Shown: in pieces, positions 26,575 through 35,386 of the stretch | Position numbering within the stretch: the stretch's first letter is position 1 | How the letters are laid out: every line of letters begins with the position of its first letter | NCBI RefSeq assembly: GCF_014397245.1 | Contig: NZ_JACLHY010000001.1 | Span: 682,001-746,000 of the forward strand | Direction of reading: 5' to 3' | Origin: Arenibacter arenosicollis | GTDB taxonomy: Bacteria > Bacteroidota > Bacteroidia > Flavobacteriales > Flavobacteriaceae | Length of the DNA: 64,000 nucleotides | The notes under the pieces: model-generated | Told to the model about the DNA's origin: nothing | What the model saw: the letters and a program-made list of their open reading frames with translations, nothing else | The model's database searches: none | Translations under genes and position numbers: made by a program

Positions 26575-27700
26575 TGCTAGGGATATTAATTATTCTATCT
26601 TCGAACCATTGAGCGTTTTCTATATTTCCGATTTGTGCAAATCGATAAATAGACAATTTATTCATAAGTTTCCAAATAGGTCTAGTCATAATACCGTTAT
26701 CATTGGTTTCCTTCAAAAAAGCGTTTCTTTCTTTTAAGTTTGAAACTAAAATAGCGTTTAACCAATAGTTGGATTTCGTTTCTTTTGGCTCTTCAATAAA
26801 TTGTAGTGATTTACTATAAAAATGGGATTTGTAAAGAGCGGCTAATTCCCTTTTTTTATTAATAAAATTTGGTAGTGATTCTAACTGGGCACAACCCAGA
26901 GCAGCATTTAAATTCGGTAAACGATAGTTGTAAGCAATCATATCATGATCAAAATCCCAACGATGTGGAATTTTGGCAGTTGTTGTCAAATGTTTAGCTT
27001 TTTTAGCTAATTCCTCGTCATTCGTAATAATCATTCCCCCCCCACCTGTTGTAATGGTTTTATTCCCATTAAAGCTAAAAGCTCCTAATAAACCAAAAGT
27101 TCCTGTATGCTGACCTTTGTAATAACTTCCTAAAGATTCAGCTGCATCTTCAACAATTTCAAGGTAATATTTTTCGCAAACTGCAATTAATTCCTTTATA
27201 TGTATTGGGAAACCAAAAGTGTGCATTGGCACTACAGCTTTTATTTTACGTTTGGTGGTTTTATTAATACATTTACCATTAACTAATTCAGAATTATTAG
27301 CCAAAAAATGCTCTAGTTTTTCAGGAGACAACCCTAAAGTTTCCTTGTCTACATCTACAAAAACAGGATAAGCTCCAATATAACTCAAAGCATTACAAGT
27401 AGCTATAAATGTTAAAGGTTGTGTAATAACCTCATCATCTCGTTCTACCCCTGCCATCAACAGAGCTGTATGTAGAGCGGCAGTACCATTTACTGTTGCA
27501 ATAGCATACTTTGCCCCAGTAAATTTTGCAACATCTTCTTCAAATTGATTCACAAATTTGCCTACGCTGGAGACAAAAGTTGAATCAATACATTCATTTA
27601 AATATTTCTTTTCATTACCTATAAAACGGGGCTCGTGAAGAGGTATAAAATCATTTGTATTATATAGTTCTTTTATAAAGTTAATTGTGTCTTTATACAT
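26561..27700 (-). CDS. PLP-dependent sugar aminotransferase (LegC type, DegT/DnrJ/EryC1 family)
   Basis: Transfers an amino group from glutamate to the 4-keto sugar made by the dehydratase gene. The 379-residue protein has VNGTAALHTALLMAGV (about 69-84), the EDAAESLGS motif (about 181-189) and the PLP-lysine stretch SFNGNKTITTGGGG (Lys about 213). The N-terminus Phe-Ile-Pro-Leu-His-Glu-Pro-x-Phe is typical of LegC-type enzymes. It lies 4 bases after the dehydratase gene. Confidence 0.9.
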   Translation of the reverse strand: MYKDTINFIKELYNTNDFIPLHEPRFIGNEKKYLNECIDSTFVSSVGKFVNQFEEDVAKFTGAKYAIATVNGTAALHTALLMAGVERDDEVITQPLTFIATCNALSYIGAYPVFVDVDKETLGLSPEKLEHFLANNSELVNGKCINKTTKRKIKAVVPMHTFGFPIHIKELIAVCEKYYLEIVEDAAESLGSYYKGQHTGTFGLLGAFSFNGNKTITTGGGGMIITNDEELAKKAKHLTTTAKIPHRWDFDHDMIAYNYRLPNLNAALGCAQLESLPNFINKKRELAALYKSHFYSKSLQFIEEPKETKSNYWLNAILVSNLKERNAFLKETNDNGIMTRPIWKLMNKLSIYRFAQIGNIENAQWFEDRIINIPSSVRV

Positions 27701-27704
27701 TGGA

Positions 27705-28892
27705 TTACATCTTACTATCTAAATATTTTCCTGTTTCTTTATGGCCAAAATCTGGTATCAATTTAAAAAAAAGAGATACGATTTCTTCCTTTGACCATTT
27801 TCTATTGTTCTTTAGAGTGTAAATTGTTTCTTCAAAAAGATTAAGTTTTTCGGAATCATAGGACAAGTCATTTTTAATAACACCGAGATTTTTAAAACTA
27901 TTCATATCTAAAACCTCATTTTCAGTATAAAACTCCTCAAAATCTTTTTCTCCGGTAGTATCACTTGAGGTAAATAAACAGGGCCATTTTCCTTGCTCTG
28001 GAAGTTCTTTCATCAATGATCTGGCTTCATCTTCGGTCTTGCAAAGATAGGGCTCATAACCTAAGTTTTTTAGATATTTAACGGCGATGTCAGCAAAAGA
28101 AATTAGATGTAGATTCTCACTAAGTTTAGGGAAGAATATATCCCTATTCTCACCAAAAATACAGGACATTAAACATAACTCACCGGATTCTTTGGGAATG
28201 ACGAAATACCTTTTTATATCGTTTGGTGCCACTATGGGCTGTTGTTTTTTTATACGTTGATCAAAACCATGTAACAATGATCCATCAGAAAAAGCCACGT
28301 TGGCAAAACGCGCTGTTGATATTTTAATTTCTTTACTTCTACGCATTATAAACATTTCCATAATCCGTTTGGAAGCACCCATCATATTTACGGGATTAGC
28401 TGCTTTATCGGTAGAAACGCAAAAATATTTTTTAACACCTTTATTGATTGATTGTTGAAGTGTTTTATCAGTATTAAAAATATTTACGTCTATCATTCGC
28501 ATTAATGTAAATGGATCCTTTTCACTCCGAACATGTTTTAATGCTGATAAATTTAGCACATAGTCATATTTACCATCTACTGCAATAAAGGTATCATATT
28601 CAACTGAGCCTATATCCAACGCAAATGTTTGAAAATCACCATCAATATGTCCGTAGGAACTTCTTATATCTCTAACTAATTCAACCAAATTATTTTCGCT
28701 TATGTCTATTGCATGAAGTTTCTTTGGCTTTCTTTTAAAAATTTCTTTAGTAACAGCTTGTCCTATTGATCCTGCGGCGCCAATGACCAAAAAAGAAGAA
28801 TTTTCAACTACCCGGACCAGTTCTTTTTCGTGATTACAAATATCTGAAGTAAATAATTCAGTTTGTCTTCCAATCAAGGACAATATGTTCAT
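27705..28892 (-). CDS. NDP-N-acetylglucosamine 4,6-dehydratase (LegB type)
   Basis: First committed step of the nonulosonate set: NDP-GlcNAc to its 4-keto-6-deoxy form. The 395-residue SDR has GAAGSIGQAV (about 39-48), SALKHVRSEKDP (about 117-128), and CVSTDKAANPVNMMGASKR (about 160-178). There the usual YxxxK tyrosine is Met (MxxxK), as in the PglF/FlaA1 group. No membrane domain is present, unlike PglF. The adjacent CBS-nucleotidyltransferase suggests that the substrate is GDP-linked. It heads the nine-gene set and starts 35 bases after the rfbD stop. Confidence 0.88.
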   Translation of the reverse strand: MNILSLIGRQTELFTSDICNHEKELVRVVENSSFLVIGAAGSIGQAVTKEIFKRKPKKLHAIDISENNLVELVRDIRSSYGHIDGDFQTFALDIGSVEYDTFIAVDGKYDYVLNLSALKHVRSEKDPFTLMRMIDVNIFNTDKTLQQSINKGVKKYFCVSTDKAANPVNMMGASKRIMEMFIMRRSKEIKISTARFANVAFSDGSLLHGFDQRIKKQQPIVAPNDIKRYFVIPKESGELCLMSCIFGENRDIFFPKLSENLHLISFADIAVKYLKNLGYEPYLCKTEDEARSLMKELPEQGKWPCLFTSSDTTGEKDFEEFYTENEVLDMNSFKNLGVIKNDLSYDSEKLNLFEETIYTLKNNRKWSKEEIVSLFFKLIPDFGHKETGKYLDSKM

Positions 28893-28927
28893 TTTTATTC
28901 TATTAAGAGGTTATAGTGCTGCTACAT

Positions 28928-29725
28928 TTATATTTTCAATACAGAGAACTTTGGCCGCATCGCAAAACTACGATAATTATTGTCCTTCACAATATTTGTA
29001 GTATTTTTCAATCCGTTTTCTTCCAATACGTTTTTGGCAAAACCAAACCAACTCATGGCCTGGCCGTCTGTAAAGTGATAAATGCCATATTGCTGATTTT
29101 TATTCACTATGTGTTCCAATATATATTTTGCCAAGTTTACTGCATTAGTGGGGCAGCCTACTTGACTATCTATTATTCGTAATTCTTCACCTTTTTTAAC
29201 CTTCTTCAAAATTGTCTTATAAAAGTTGTGGCCATGTATTTTATGGTACAACCATGAGGTACGGACAATGAAATACTTATCCAATATTTCTTGGATGTAC
29301 TTTTCCCCCTTCCATTTAGACTTACCATAAACGTTAATTGGATTTGGGTGATCATTAACCGTATATGGTGAACCTTTTTCCCCATCGAAAACGTAATCCG
29401 TTGATATGTGAATCAAGGCAACATTATATTGTTTGCAGGCTGAAGCTAAAATTTTAACTCCTTCAGCATTTACTTTAAAAGCTGTTTCCGGGTTTTTTTC
29501 TGCTTCATCAACCTGGGTGTAAGCTGCGCAATTAATACAGTAATCAAAATTGCCCATTCCAATGGTTTTCAACACTTTTTCAGAGTTTGTTATGTCCAGA
29601 GTTTGGGAATTGGCAAACACAAATTCCATGTGTGGATAATCCTTAGCTGTATCCTGAAGACTATGACCTAGTTGCCCGGTCGACCCGGTAACCAAAATTC
29701 GTCTTATAGCTGTAGCTCTTTCCAT
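28928..29725 (-). CDS. rfbD: dTDP-4-dehydrorhamnose reductase
   Basis: Last step of dTDP-L-rhamnose synthesis (RmlD). The 265-residue protein has the NAD(P) motif GSTGQLGHSL (about 13-22), NCAAYTQVDEAE (about 66-77), the catalytic Ser-Thr-Asp-Tyr-Val-Phe-Asp-Gly segment near 105-112, and YxxxK as Tyr-Gly-Lys-Ser-Lys near 129. ATG 29725 is chosen over 29782 since it leaves the normal short N-terminus before the Rossmann strand. It overlaps the rfbC 3' end by 22 bases. Confidence 0.95.
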   Translation of the reverse strand: MERATAIRRILVTGSTGQLGHSLQDTAKDYPHMEFVFANSQTLDITNSEKVLKTIGMGNFDYCINCAAYTQVDEAEKNPETAFKVNAEGVKILASACKQYNVALIHISTDYVFDGEKGSPYTVNDHPNPINVYGKSKWKGEKYIQEILDKYFIVRTSWLYHKIHGHNFYKTILKKVKKGEELRIIDSQVGCPTNAVNLAKYILEHIVNKNQQYGIYHFTDGQAMSWFGFAKNVLEENGLKNTTNIVKDNNYRSFAMRPKFSVLKI

Positions 29726-30249
29726 AGAGGTAATTCCAAATCTTTTGGCGATATTATTAGATTCAAGTCGTCTTTTTCCCAATCAATGTTTAAATCAGGG
29801 TCATTGTATTTAATACCTCTTTCAGCGTCTTTATGGTAATGTGAATCACATTTATAGGTAAAAATCACATCTTCGGTCAGGGCTAAAAAGCCATGTGCCA
29901 TACCTTTCGGTATAAAAATGGATATCTTATTTTCCGAGGATAAGTTTAGTATTAAATGCTGGCCAAAAGTACTACTTTGTTCGCGCAGGTCGACCACTAC
30001 ATCCAATACTTCACCTTTTAATACCTGCACCAATTTACTCTGGGCATGCTTCCCAGTCTGAAAATGTAAGCCCCGTAACACTCCTTTTTTGGAAACTGAT
30101 ATATTATCTTGAACAAAATTTATTGACTCGCCAATGGCTTGCTCCAGAATGGCTTTATGATAGGATTCAAAAAATAACCCTCTATCATCCACATGAATCT
30201 TAGGCTCCAAAATAAAACAGCCTTTTAGCTTCGTCTCTGTAATTTTCAA
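29704..30249 (-). CDS. rfbC: dTDP-4-dehydrorhamnose 3,5-epimerase
   Basis: RmlC, a cupin enzyme of dTDP-L-rhamnose synthesis. It shows LKGCFILEPKIHVDDRG at the N-terminus, FVQDNISVSKKGVLRGLHFQ with the catalytic His in RGLHFQ, and VVDLREQS. No ATG lies in frame near the family N-terminus. TTG at 30249 (181 residues, the usual length, Met-Lys-Ile-Thr-Glu-Thr-Lys-Leu) is preferred, and TTG at 30291 (195 residues) is possible. A gap of about 200 bases to rfbA contains no clear promoter. Confidence 0.93.
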   Translation of the reverse strand: MKITETKLKGCFILEPKIHVDDRGLFFESYHKAILEQAIGESINFVQDNISVSKKGVLRGLHFQTGKHAQSKLVQVLKGEVLDVVVDLREQSSTFGQHLILNLSSENKISIFIPKGMAHGFLALTEDVIFTYKCDSHYHKDAERGIKYNDPDLNIDWEKDDLNLIISPKDLELPLWKELQL

Positions 30250-30448
30250 TTTTTCTGTTGTTATTAAGTTATCTTGTGATGTTGTTATCAAATTAATTTC
30301 TATTTTCCATTAATCTGCTTTTACAACCCCCCACCTTAATCCCTGCTTCTTCCACGACCAGTTTAGTCCTTCAAGAAGGGAATTAAAATTTACAATGTTT
30401 TGGGTTTAATAACTGCGTAAATTCTTAAAATGATAACTCCCGATCCAG

Positions 30449-31312
30449 TTATTCATTAATCAGACCAATCAAATATTCGCCATAACCACTTTTCAATAAG
30501 GGTTTTGCCAACTCCCGAAGTTGCTCTTTAGAAATATACCCCATATTATAAGCTACTTCTTCAATAGACCCTATTTTAAGTCCCTGCCTGTCCTCTATGA
30601 CCTCAACAAATTGTGAGGCCTGCATTAGGGAGGCAAAGGTACCAGTGTCTAACCAGGCCGTTCCCCGATCTAAAATGCTCACCTGTAACTGGCCTTTTTC
30701 TAAATAGGCCTTGTTGATATCGGTTATTTCCAATTCCCCTCTTTTGCTAGGTTTTATTTTTTTGGCAATGGCGACTACCTTATTATCATAAAAATATATG
30801 CCAGGAACAGCATAATTGGATTTTGGATAAGTCGGTTTTTCCTCTATACTAATCGCTTTTCCTTCCTCATTAAATTCCACCACCCCATAACGCTCTGGAT
30901 CCTGAACATGGTAGCCGTAAATAATACCCCCATCTGGATTGTTATTGGCCTGTAATGATGTTGCTAAGCCGGAACCGTAGAAAATATTATCACCTAAAAT
31001 CAAAGCAACTTTATCGGTTCCAATAAAATCTTCTCCAATAATAAAAGCCTCTGCCAGTCCATTTGGATTCTCTTGGAAAGCAAATTTAAAAATACAGCCC
31101 AATTGGGAACCGTCACCTAAAAGGGTTTTAAATTGGTCCTGGTCTTGGGGAGTGGTTATTATCAAAATTTCCTGAATTCCCGCCGACATTAAGGTTGCCA
31201 ACGGGTAGTAGATCATTGGCTTATCATAGATGGGCATCAATTGTTTGCTCATCGCCAAGGTAATGGGGTATAATCTAGTTCCGGAACCTCCTGCCAATAT
31301 GATGCCTTTCAT
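30449..31312 (-). CDS. rfbA: Glucose-1-phosphate thymidylyltransferase
   Basis: RmlA, first step of dTDP-L-rhamnose synthesis: dTTP plus glucose-1-phosphate to dTDP-glucose. The 287-residue protein carries [14 protein letters not shown] (about 5-18), [17 protein letters not shown] (about 22-38), [11 protein letters not shown] (about 103-113) and [15 protein letters not shown], all diagnostic. It lies between rfbB (119-base gap) and rfbC. Confidence 0.97.
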   Translation of the reverse strand: MKGIILAGGSGTRLYPITLAMSKQLMPIYDKPMIYYPLATLMSAGIQEILIITTPQDQDQFKTLLGDGSQLGCIFKFAFQENPNGLAEAFIIGEDFIGTDKVALILGDNIFYGSGLATSLQANNNPDGGIIYGYHVQDPERYGVVEFNEEGKAISIEEKPTYPKSNYAVPGIYFYDNKVVAIAKKIKPSKRGELEITDINKAYLEKGQLQVSILDRGTAWLDTGTFASLMQASQFVEVIEDRQGLKIGSIEEVAYNMGYISKEQLRELAKPLLKSGYGEYLIGLINE

Positions 31313-31431
31313 TTTTTTGATATCTAGTTATGCTGTTAAATAGTTGTAGAATTATATTGCGAAAAGGTTATCGAGTTGAATGATTTCTTCTTCATGACAA
31401 TGTAACTCCATCACTCCTTAGTTTCAACAAA

Positions 31432-32475
31432 TTATTTATACTGCCTCTCATAATATTCCTTATACTGGCCCGAAGTTACATTATTTAACCACTGCCCATT
31501 GGTCAAATACCAATCAATTGTTTTTTCCAGTCCTTGTTCAAAGATGACTGATGGTTCCCATCCTAATTCCATGTTTATTTTGGATGCATCAATGGCATAA
31601 CGTAGGTCGTGCCCTGGTCTATCTTTCACATATGTAATCAGTTTTTCGCTTTCTGCTGTTTGTCTTCCCAATTTTTCATCCATTTGCTTACATAGCAATT
31701 TTACCAAATCGATATTCTTCCATTCATTAAAACCGCCAATATTATACGTTTCGGCACTTTTTCCTTGGTGGAATACAAGATCAATCGCCCTGGCATGATC
31801 TTTCACATATAACCAATCTCTGGTATAATTGCCATCGCCATACACCGGTAAGGGTTGTTTTTTGATAATATTGTATAAAAACAATGGAATCAATTTCTCT
31901 GGAAATTGATTTGGGCCATAATTATTGGAGCAATTGCTTATTACATAAGGCAGACCATAGGTTTTTCCATAGGCCCTAACAAAATGATCCGAGCTTGCTT
32001 TTGAGGCCGAATAGGGTGAATTAGGATCGTAGGGCGTGGTTTCGGAAAACAAACCGGTTTTTCCTAAGGAACCATAGACCTCATCAGTACTTACATGGTA
32101 AAAACGCTTTCCAGCAAAATTATCTTTCCAAATAGACATAAAGGAGTTTAACAGATTCACAGTGCCTAATATATTTGTCCTTACAAACGCCAAGGGATCG
32201 GTTATTGATCTATCCACATGTGATTCGGCAGCCAAATGGATTACACCTTCAAATTGATGCTTTAAAAAAAGGGAATCAATATAATCGGCATTGGTAATAT
32301 CTCCTTTAATAAAAGTGTAATTTTTGGCACCCTCAACATCTTTTAAATTCTCCAGATTGCCGGCATAGGTCAGGGCATCCAAATTAAAGATATGATAATT
32401 TGGATAAGTGTTGATCAATCTCCTAACCACATGGGAACCAATAAAACCGGCTCCACCGGTAACCAAGATGTTCAT
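31432..32475 (-). CDS. rfbB: dTDP-glucose 4,6-dehydratase
   Basis: RmlB converts dTDP-glucose to dTDP-4-dehydro-6-deoxyglucose. The 347-residue extended SDR has GGAGFIGSHVV (about 7-17), HLAAESHVDRSI (about 81-92), STDEVYG (catalytic Thr-Asp-Glu, about 134-140), and YxxxK as Tyr-Ser-Ala-Ser-Lys near 160, then NCSNNYGPNQFPEKLIPL. It starts 3 bases after the Wzz-like gene stops, so the two are one transcript. Confidence 0.97.
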   Translation of the reverse strand: MNILVTGGAGFIGSHVVRRLINTYPNYHIFNLDALTYAGNLENLKDVEGAKNYTFIKGDITNADYIDSLFLKHQFEGVIHLAAESHVDRSITDPLAFVRTNILGTVNLLNSFMSIWKDNFAGKRFYHVSTDEVYGSLGKTGLFSETTPYDPNSPYSASKASSDHFVRAYGKTYGLPYVISNCSNNYGPNQFPEKLIPLFLYNIIKKQPLPVYGDGNYTRDWLYVKDHARAIDLVFHQGKSAETYNIGGFNEWKNIDLVKLLCKQMDEKLGRQTAESEKLITYVKDRPGHDLRYAIDASKINMELGWEPSVIFEQGLEKTIDWYLTNGQWLNNVTSGQYKEYYERQYK

Positions 32476-32478
32476 GGA

Positions 32479-33534
32479 CTATTCTTTTTTATAATTTTTT
32501 AAATAGGTGTTCAAGTCCAATAGACTTAATAATAGCAAAGTAACCCCAATAAATCCAAGGGGAATCCAAAATTTATAACTGTTGAATATTCCTTTTACCT
32601 CTACGCCCCTTCTAGGAAAAGCGGATATGACATTTAAAATGCTCGATTTATTGGCCCTTTCTTCATTTAAAATTACTAGGCTTTGTTTTAGTTTATCGAC
32701 TTGGTTGATCAGTGCCAATTCCTTGTTTTCCTGACCACCATTTTCACCTAAACTGATATTGGTGCCCTGTTGAGGTCTTTCGGCCTCTTTTTCCATTACG
32801 CGCTTATATAAATGTTGTAGAGAATCGACCTCCATTAATTGCTTTTTATATAGACTATCCTGTAAACTTATATTTTGGTCACTGATACTCTGTTGCAGCT
32901 GAAAATATTCGTTTCTGGAAATCGACTTAATAATAGAGGGCTGTATCTTTTTGGCCACCGTGTTATTTGAGGCAGTAACGGAAATAGTATGGAACCGGGC
33001 ATCCATGGAATTAAAGTTTTTCAAATAATTCTCCATATCAATGGCCTTTTTGGTGGTCGAATCCAAACTACGAACAAATTTATCGAACAATTGAACCTTT
33101 TGATTTTCATCGGAATAGGACTCAACCTCAAACTTTTTAATTTTTGAGGCTTCGGGAACACTTATTTCCATAGCTTCAGCCAATGCTGTTGAGTCATCGG
33201 CCCTAGCCAACTCATTGTAAAAATTTACGTTATTGTACAATTGTTGGACACTGTTAAAATTAGGCTCAACCACCATAGTGGAGATATATTTTGGTTCTTT
33301 AACCATGTCCAAATAGATGCCTAGGGCCAAACCTACTACAGCAGCAATCACAAATTTTATAAAATGCTTTTGTAAAAAGAGGAGGAATAGGATAATTGAA
33401 TGAAAAATTCCTTTGAATATATTTCCTATAAAACGGAAAAATTTCCTGAACCCGTTTCCAATTAATTGGAATAATTGACCTAAATCGACTTCTTCAGAAG
33501 AAGAATTATTAGGAGTTGGTTGCTGATTGGCCAT
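32479..33534 (-). CDS. Wzz-like chain-length/polysaccharide co-polymerase protein
   Basis: A 351-residue protein with a cytosolic N-terminal segment (about 1-55), a membrane helix near 60-80, a long periplasmic region (about 85-320) with helical, Gln/Ser-rich coiled-coil-like stretches, and a C-terminal membrane helix (about 323-342). This two-helix layout is that of Wzz/PCP proteins, although the classical proline-rich motif is not evident. As first gene of the glycan set it probably controls chain length; function is inferred from topology and position. Confidence 0.65.
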   Translation of the reverse strand: MANQQPTPNNSSSEEVDLGQLFQLIGNGFRKFFRFIGNIFKGIFHSIILFLLFLQKHFIKFVIAAVVGLALGIYLDMVKEPKYISTMVVEPNFNSVQQLYNNVNFYNELARADDSTALAEAMEISVPEASKIKKFEVESYSDENQKVQLFDKFVRSLDSTTKKAIDMENYLKNFNSMDARFHTISVTASNNTVAKKIQPSIIKSISRNEYFQLQQSISDQNISLQDSLYKKQLMEVDSLQHLYKRVMEKEAERPQQGTNISLGENGGQENKELALINQVDKLKQSLVILNEERANKSSILNVISAFPRRGVEVKGIFNSYKFWIPLGFIGVTLLLLSLLDLNTYLKNYKKE

Positions 33535-33540
33535 ATGAAT

Positions 33541-35226
33541 TTAAGAATTAAATATTTGTGTTAGTATTTTGTCAGTGATTAAATAAGTGGGTTTCACCCC
33601 TGTGGTGCCCAAACCTCCTGAAGCCAAGGTACTTCCTGTTTCCAGAGGGTTATCTGAGGCGTAATAGGCATAACGTACTTTAACGTCTTCCCGTATACTT
33701 TTTCTAATTTTGGAAGCTGATTGTATGGCCTTTTGATAATGTACACCTTCCATTTCCAAACCGATCACATTCCAAGTGGACTCATGGAAAAATTTAAGGA
33801 TGTCCCTGTTCTGTAAAGAGGTTCCCAAAACGGTTACCATAGCTCCCTGAAGTACCTTAAGTCCGTTGCCTTCGAAATCTTCCTTGCTCAATTCATTTAT
33901 AAAGGGGTAATTATCTGCCGTGCCTTCAAAAATATGGGCGTCCGGAATCATGATATCTCCTTTTCCTCCCTCCAAAATACCTGCTTTCCCCATAATTGTA
34001 ATGGAGGCTACATTCAAAAATACCTCTTGGTTTTTTTTGATGCCGTAAGGTTTTAGTAATTCATCTATGGTTTCATAGGCCTGTTCCCCAAAGGCGTAAT
34101 CCATTACAAAGATAATAGGTTTTTCACTTTCTGGACAGCTTAATGGCATATCGTAGCAACAAGCATTATTGTCCAATTTGGCCATGTCGAAAATTTGGAC
34201 ATCTATATTTGTTCCGGAAACGTCATCAATAGAGATCATCCCATTCTTTTTTGCATGGGCAATGACTTTTTCCCTTAAGTTGGAATTTTTGGGGATGCTT
34301 AAAGCTTCATATATTTCCAATTTTGATTTGCTCTTGAACGATTTTGATAAAGCTTTTTGAGCAAACAAGGAATTCATTACACTGTGCATATTGGCACTTA
34401 TGATGTGAATTGGACGTTTCATAAGTCCATTCTCCATTAAGGTTTCTTTGATCCTATTGGCCCATCGTTCTCCATGAATATGATGTCCCAGACGCTCTCT
34501 TAACATGGGACTAAAAGTAATTGCTCTTTTATTTCCAGTCGTTTCTTCCTCAATGGCCAGCTTGCCCAACCAATATATAATTTTTATAAAGCGTTCAGGT
34601 TCTGTTGCAGTGGATAACTGTTTATGAACTGCCATGATTTCTATGAATGGCCTTCCCAAAATATTGGCTACATGAATCAAGGCTACCTCTCTTTCCAGTT
34701 GGGTAAGTTCCTCCTTTTGAGCCGCCTCTTCCAATTTCACCCAGTCCCTAACTGTTTTATCAGTGTCTTCTATTAAGACTTTATTACTGAGCTTTTCCGA
34801 TTCTATAAACAAAAAGGTGAGATGTGTAAGTATGTCATAAATATCGGATCTACCTCTTGTGATTTCAATATTCATCTGTTCATCATCAATCCTATAACAG
34901 TTTCTACGTCTTTTGGGCGGTATAATGGGTTTAAATTGGGAACCGGCGTATCCTTCATCCGAAGTCAAGTTTATAAACCGGCATTGCTCTATGCCTTCCG
35001 GTAATCTTTCCAAAACATACATAAGCCCGTTCAGCTCGGCTTTTTCATCGGCAATGGAGCCATATATTTCTGGACGTAGTTGTAAAAGAGATTGTCTTAA
35101 TGCAGCTCCGGAAACACCTGAAGGCTTGTAAAATCCACGATTAAAAAGATGACGCATTGTAATATACAAGCGCTCAATGGCATTGGTGGATTCTTGTGCC
35201 CTAGTAGTGTTAACGGTTTTACTCAT
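33541..35226 (-). CDS. DUF6909 family protein with nucleoside-phosphorylase-like C-terminal half
   Basis: A 561-residue soluble protein of a Bacteroidota family without assigned function. The first 270 residues are helical with many charged pairs. The C-terminal half has a phosphorylase-like signature series: IMGKAG (411-416) and GDIMIPDAHIF (423-433), VTVLGTS (463-470), GLEMEG (489-494), YASDNPLE near 522-529. The Glu-Met-Glu-Gly and Ser-Asp pairs are the ribose- and base-binding positions in MTA/SAH nucleosidases and AMP nucleosidase. A role in nucleotide metabolism is inferred. It is preceded by a -7 element and may lead the glycan operon. Confidence 0.72.
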   Translation of the reverse strand: MSKTVNTTRAQESTNAIERLYITMRHLFNRGFYKPSGVSGAALRQSLLQLRPEIYGSIADEKAELNGLMYVLERLPEGIEQCRFINLTSDEGYAGSQFKPIIPPKRRRNCYRIDDEQMNIEITRGRSDIYDILTHLTFLFIESEKLSNKVLIEDTDKTVRDWVKLEEAAQKEELTQLEREVALIHVANILGRPFIEIMAVHKQLSTATEPERFIKIIYWLGKLAIEEETTGNKRAITFSPMLRERLGHHIHGERWANRIKETLMENGLMKRPIHIISANMHSVMNSLFAQKALSKSFKSKSKLEIYEALSIPKNSNLREKVIAHAKKNGMISIDDVSGTNIDVQIFDMAKLDNNACCYDMPLSCPESEKPIIFVMDYAFGEQAYETIDELLKPYGIKKNQEVFLNVASITIMGKAGILEGGKGDIMIPDAHIFEGTADNYPFINELSKEDFEGNGLKVLQGAMVTVLGTSLQNRDILKFFHESTWNVIGLEMEGVHYQKAIQSASKIRKSIREDVKVRYAYYASDNPLETGSTLASGGLGTTGVKPTYLITDKILTQIFNS

Positions 35227-35240
35227 AAGCGGATTTCCTG

Positions 35241-35248
35241 CAAAACTA
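35241..35248 (-). promoter_or_regulatory. -7 element for the DUF6909 gene
   Basis: Reads TAGTTTTG on the minus strand, ending 14 bases before the ATG at 35226. Because the next gaps are 6 and 3 bases, it may also serve the Wzz-like and rfbB genes. Confidence 0.5.
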
Positions 35249-35310
35249 CAATTTAAATTGTTTATTTTTTCCTTGAAGGTTTTTTCTCTATCGCCTACTG
35301 GGAACTTACT

Positions 35311-35337
35311 TAATAAAATTAGACTTTTTTGTCTAAT
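35311..35337 (-). terminator. Terminator of the GH3-family gene
   Basis: On the minus strand: ATTAGAC, loop of six A, GTCTAAT, then TTTATT. It lies 50 bases after the stop at 35387, separating this pair from the DUF6909 gene. Confidence 0.6.
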
Positions 35338-35386
35338 AGAAAGGTTGATTTAAATATCAGGACCTTAATCTAAGGTTGATATCGCA

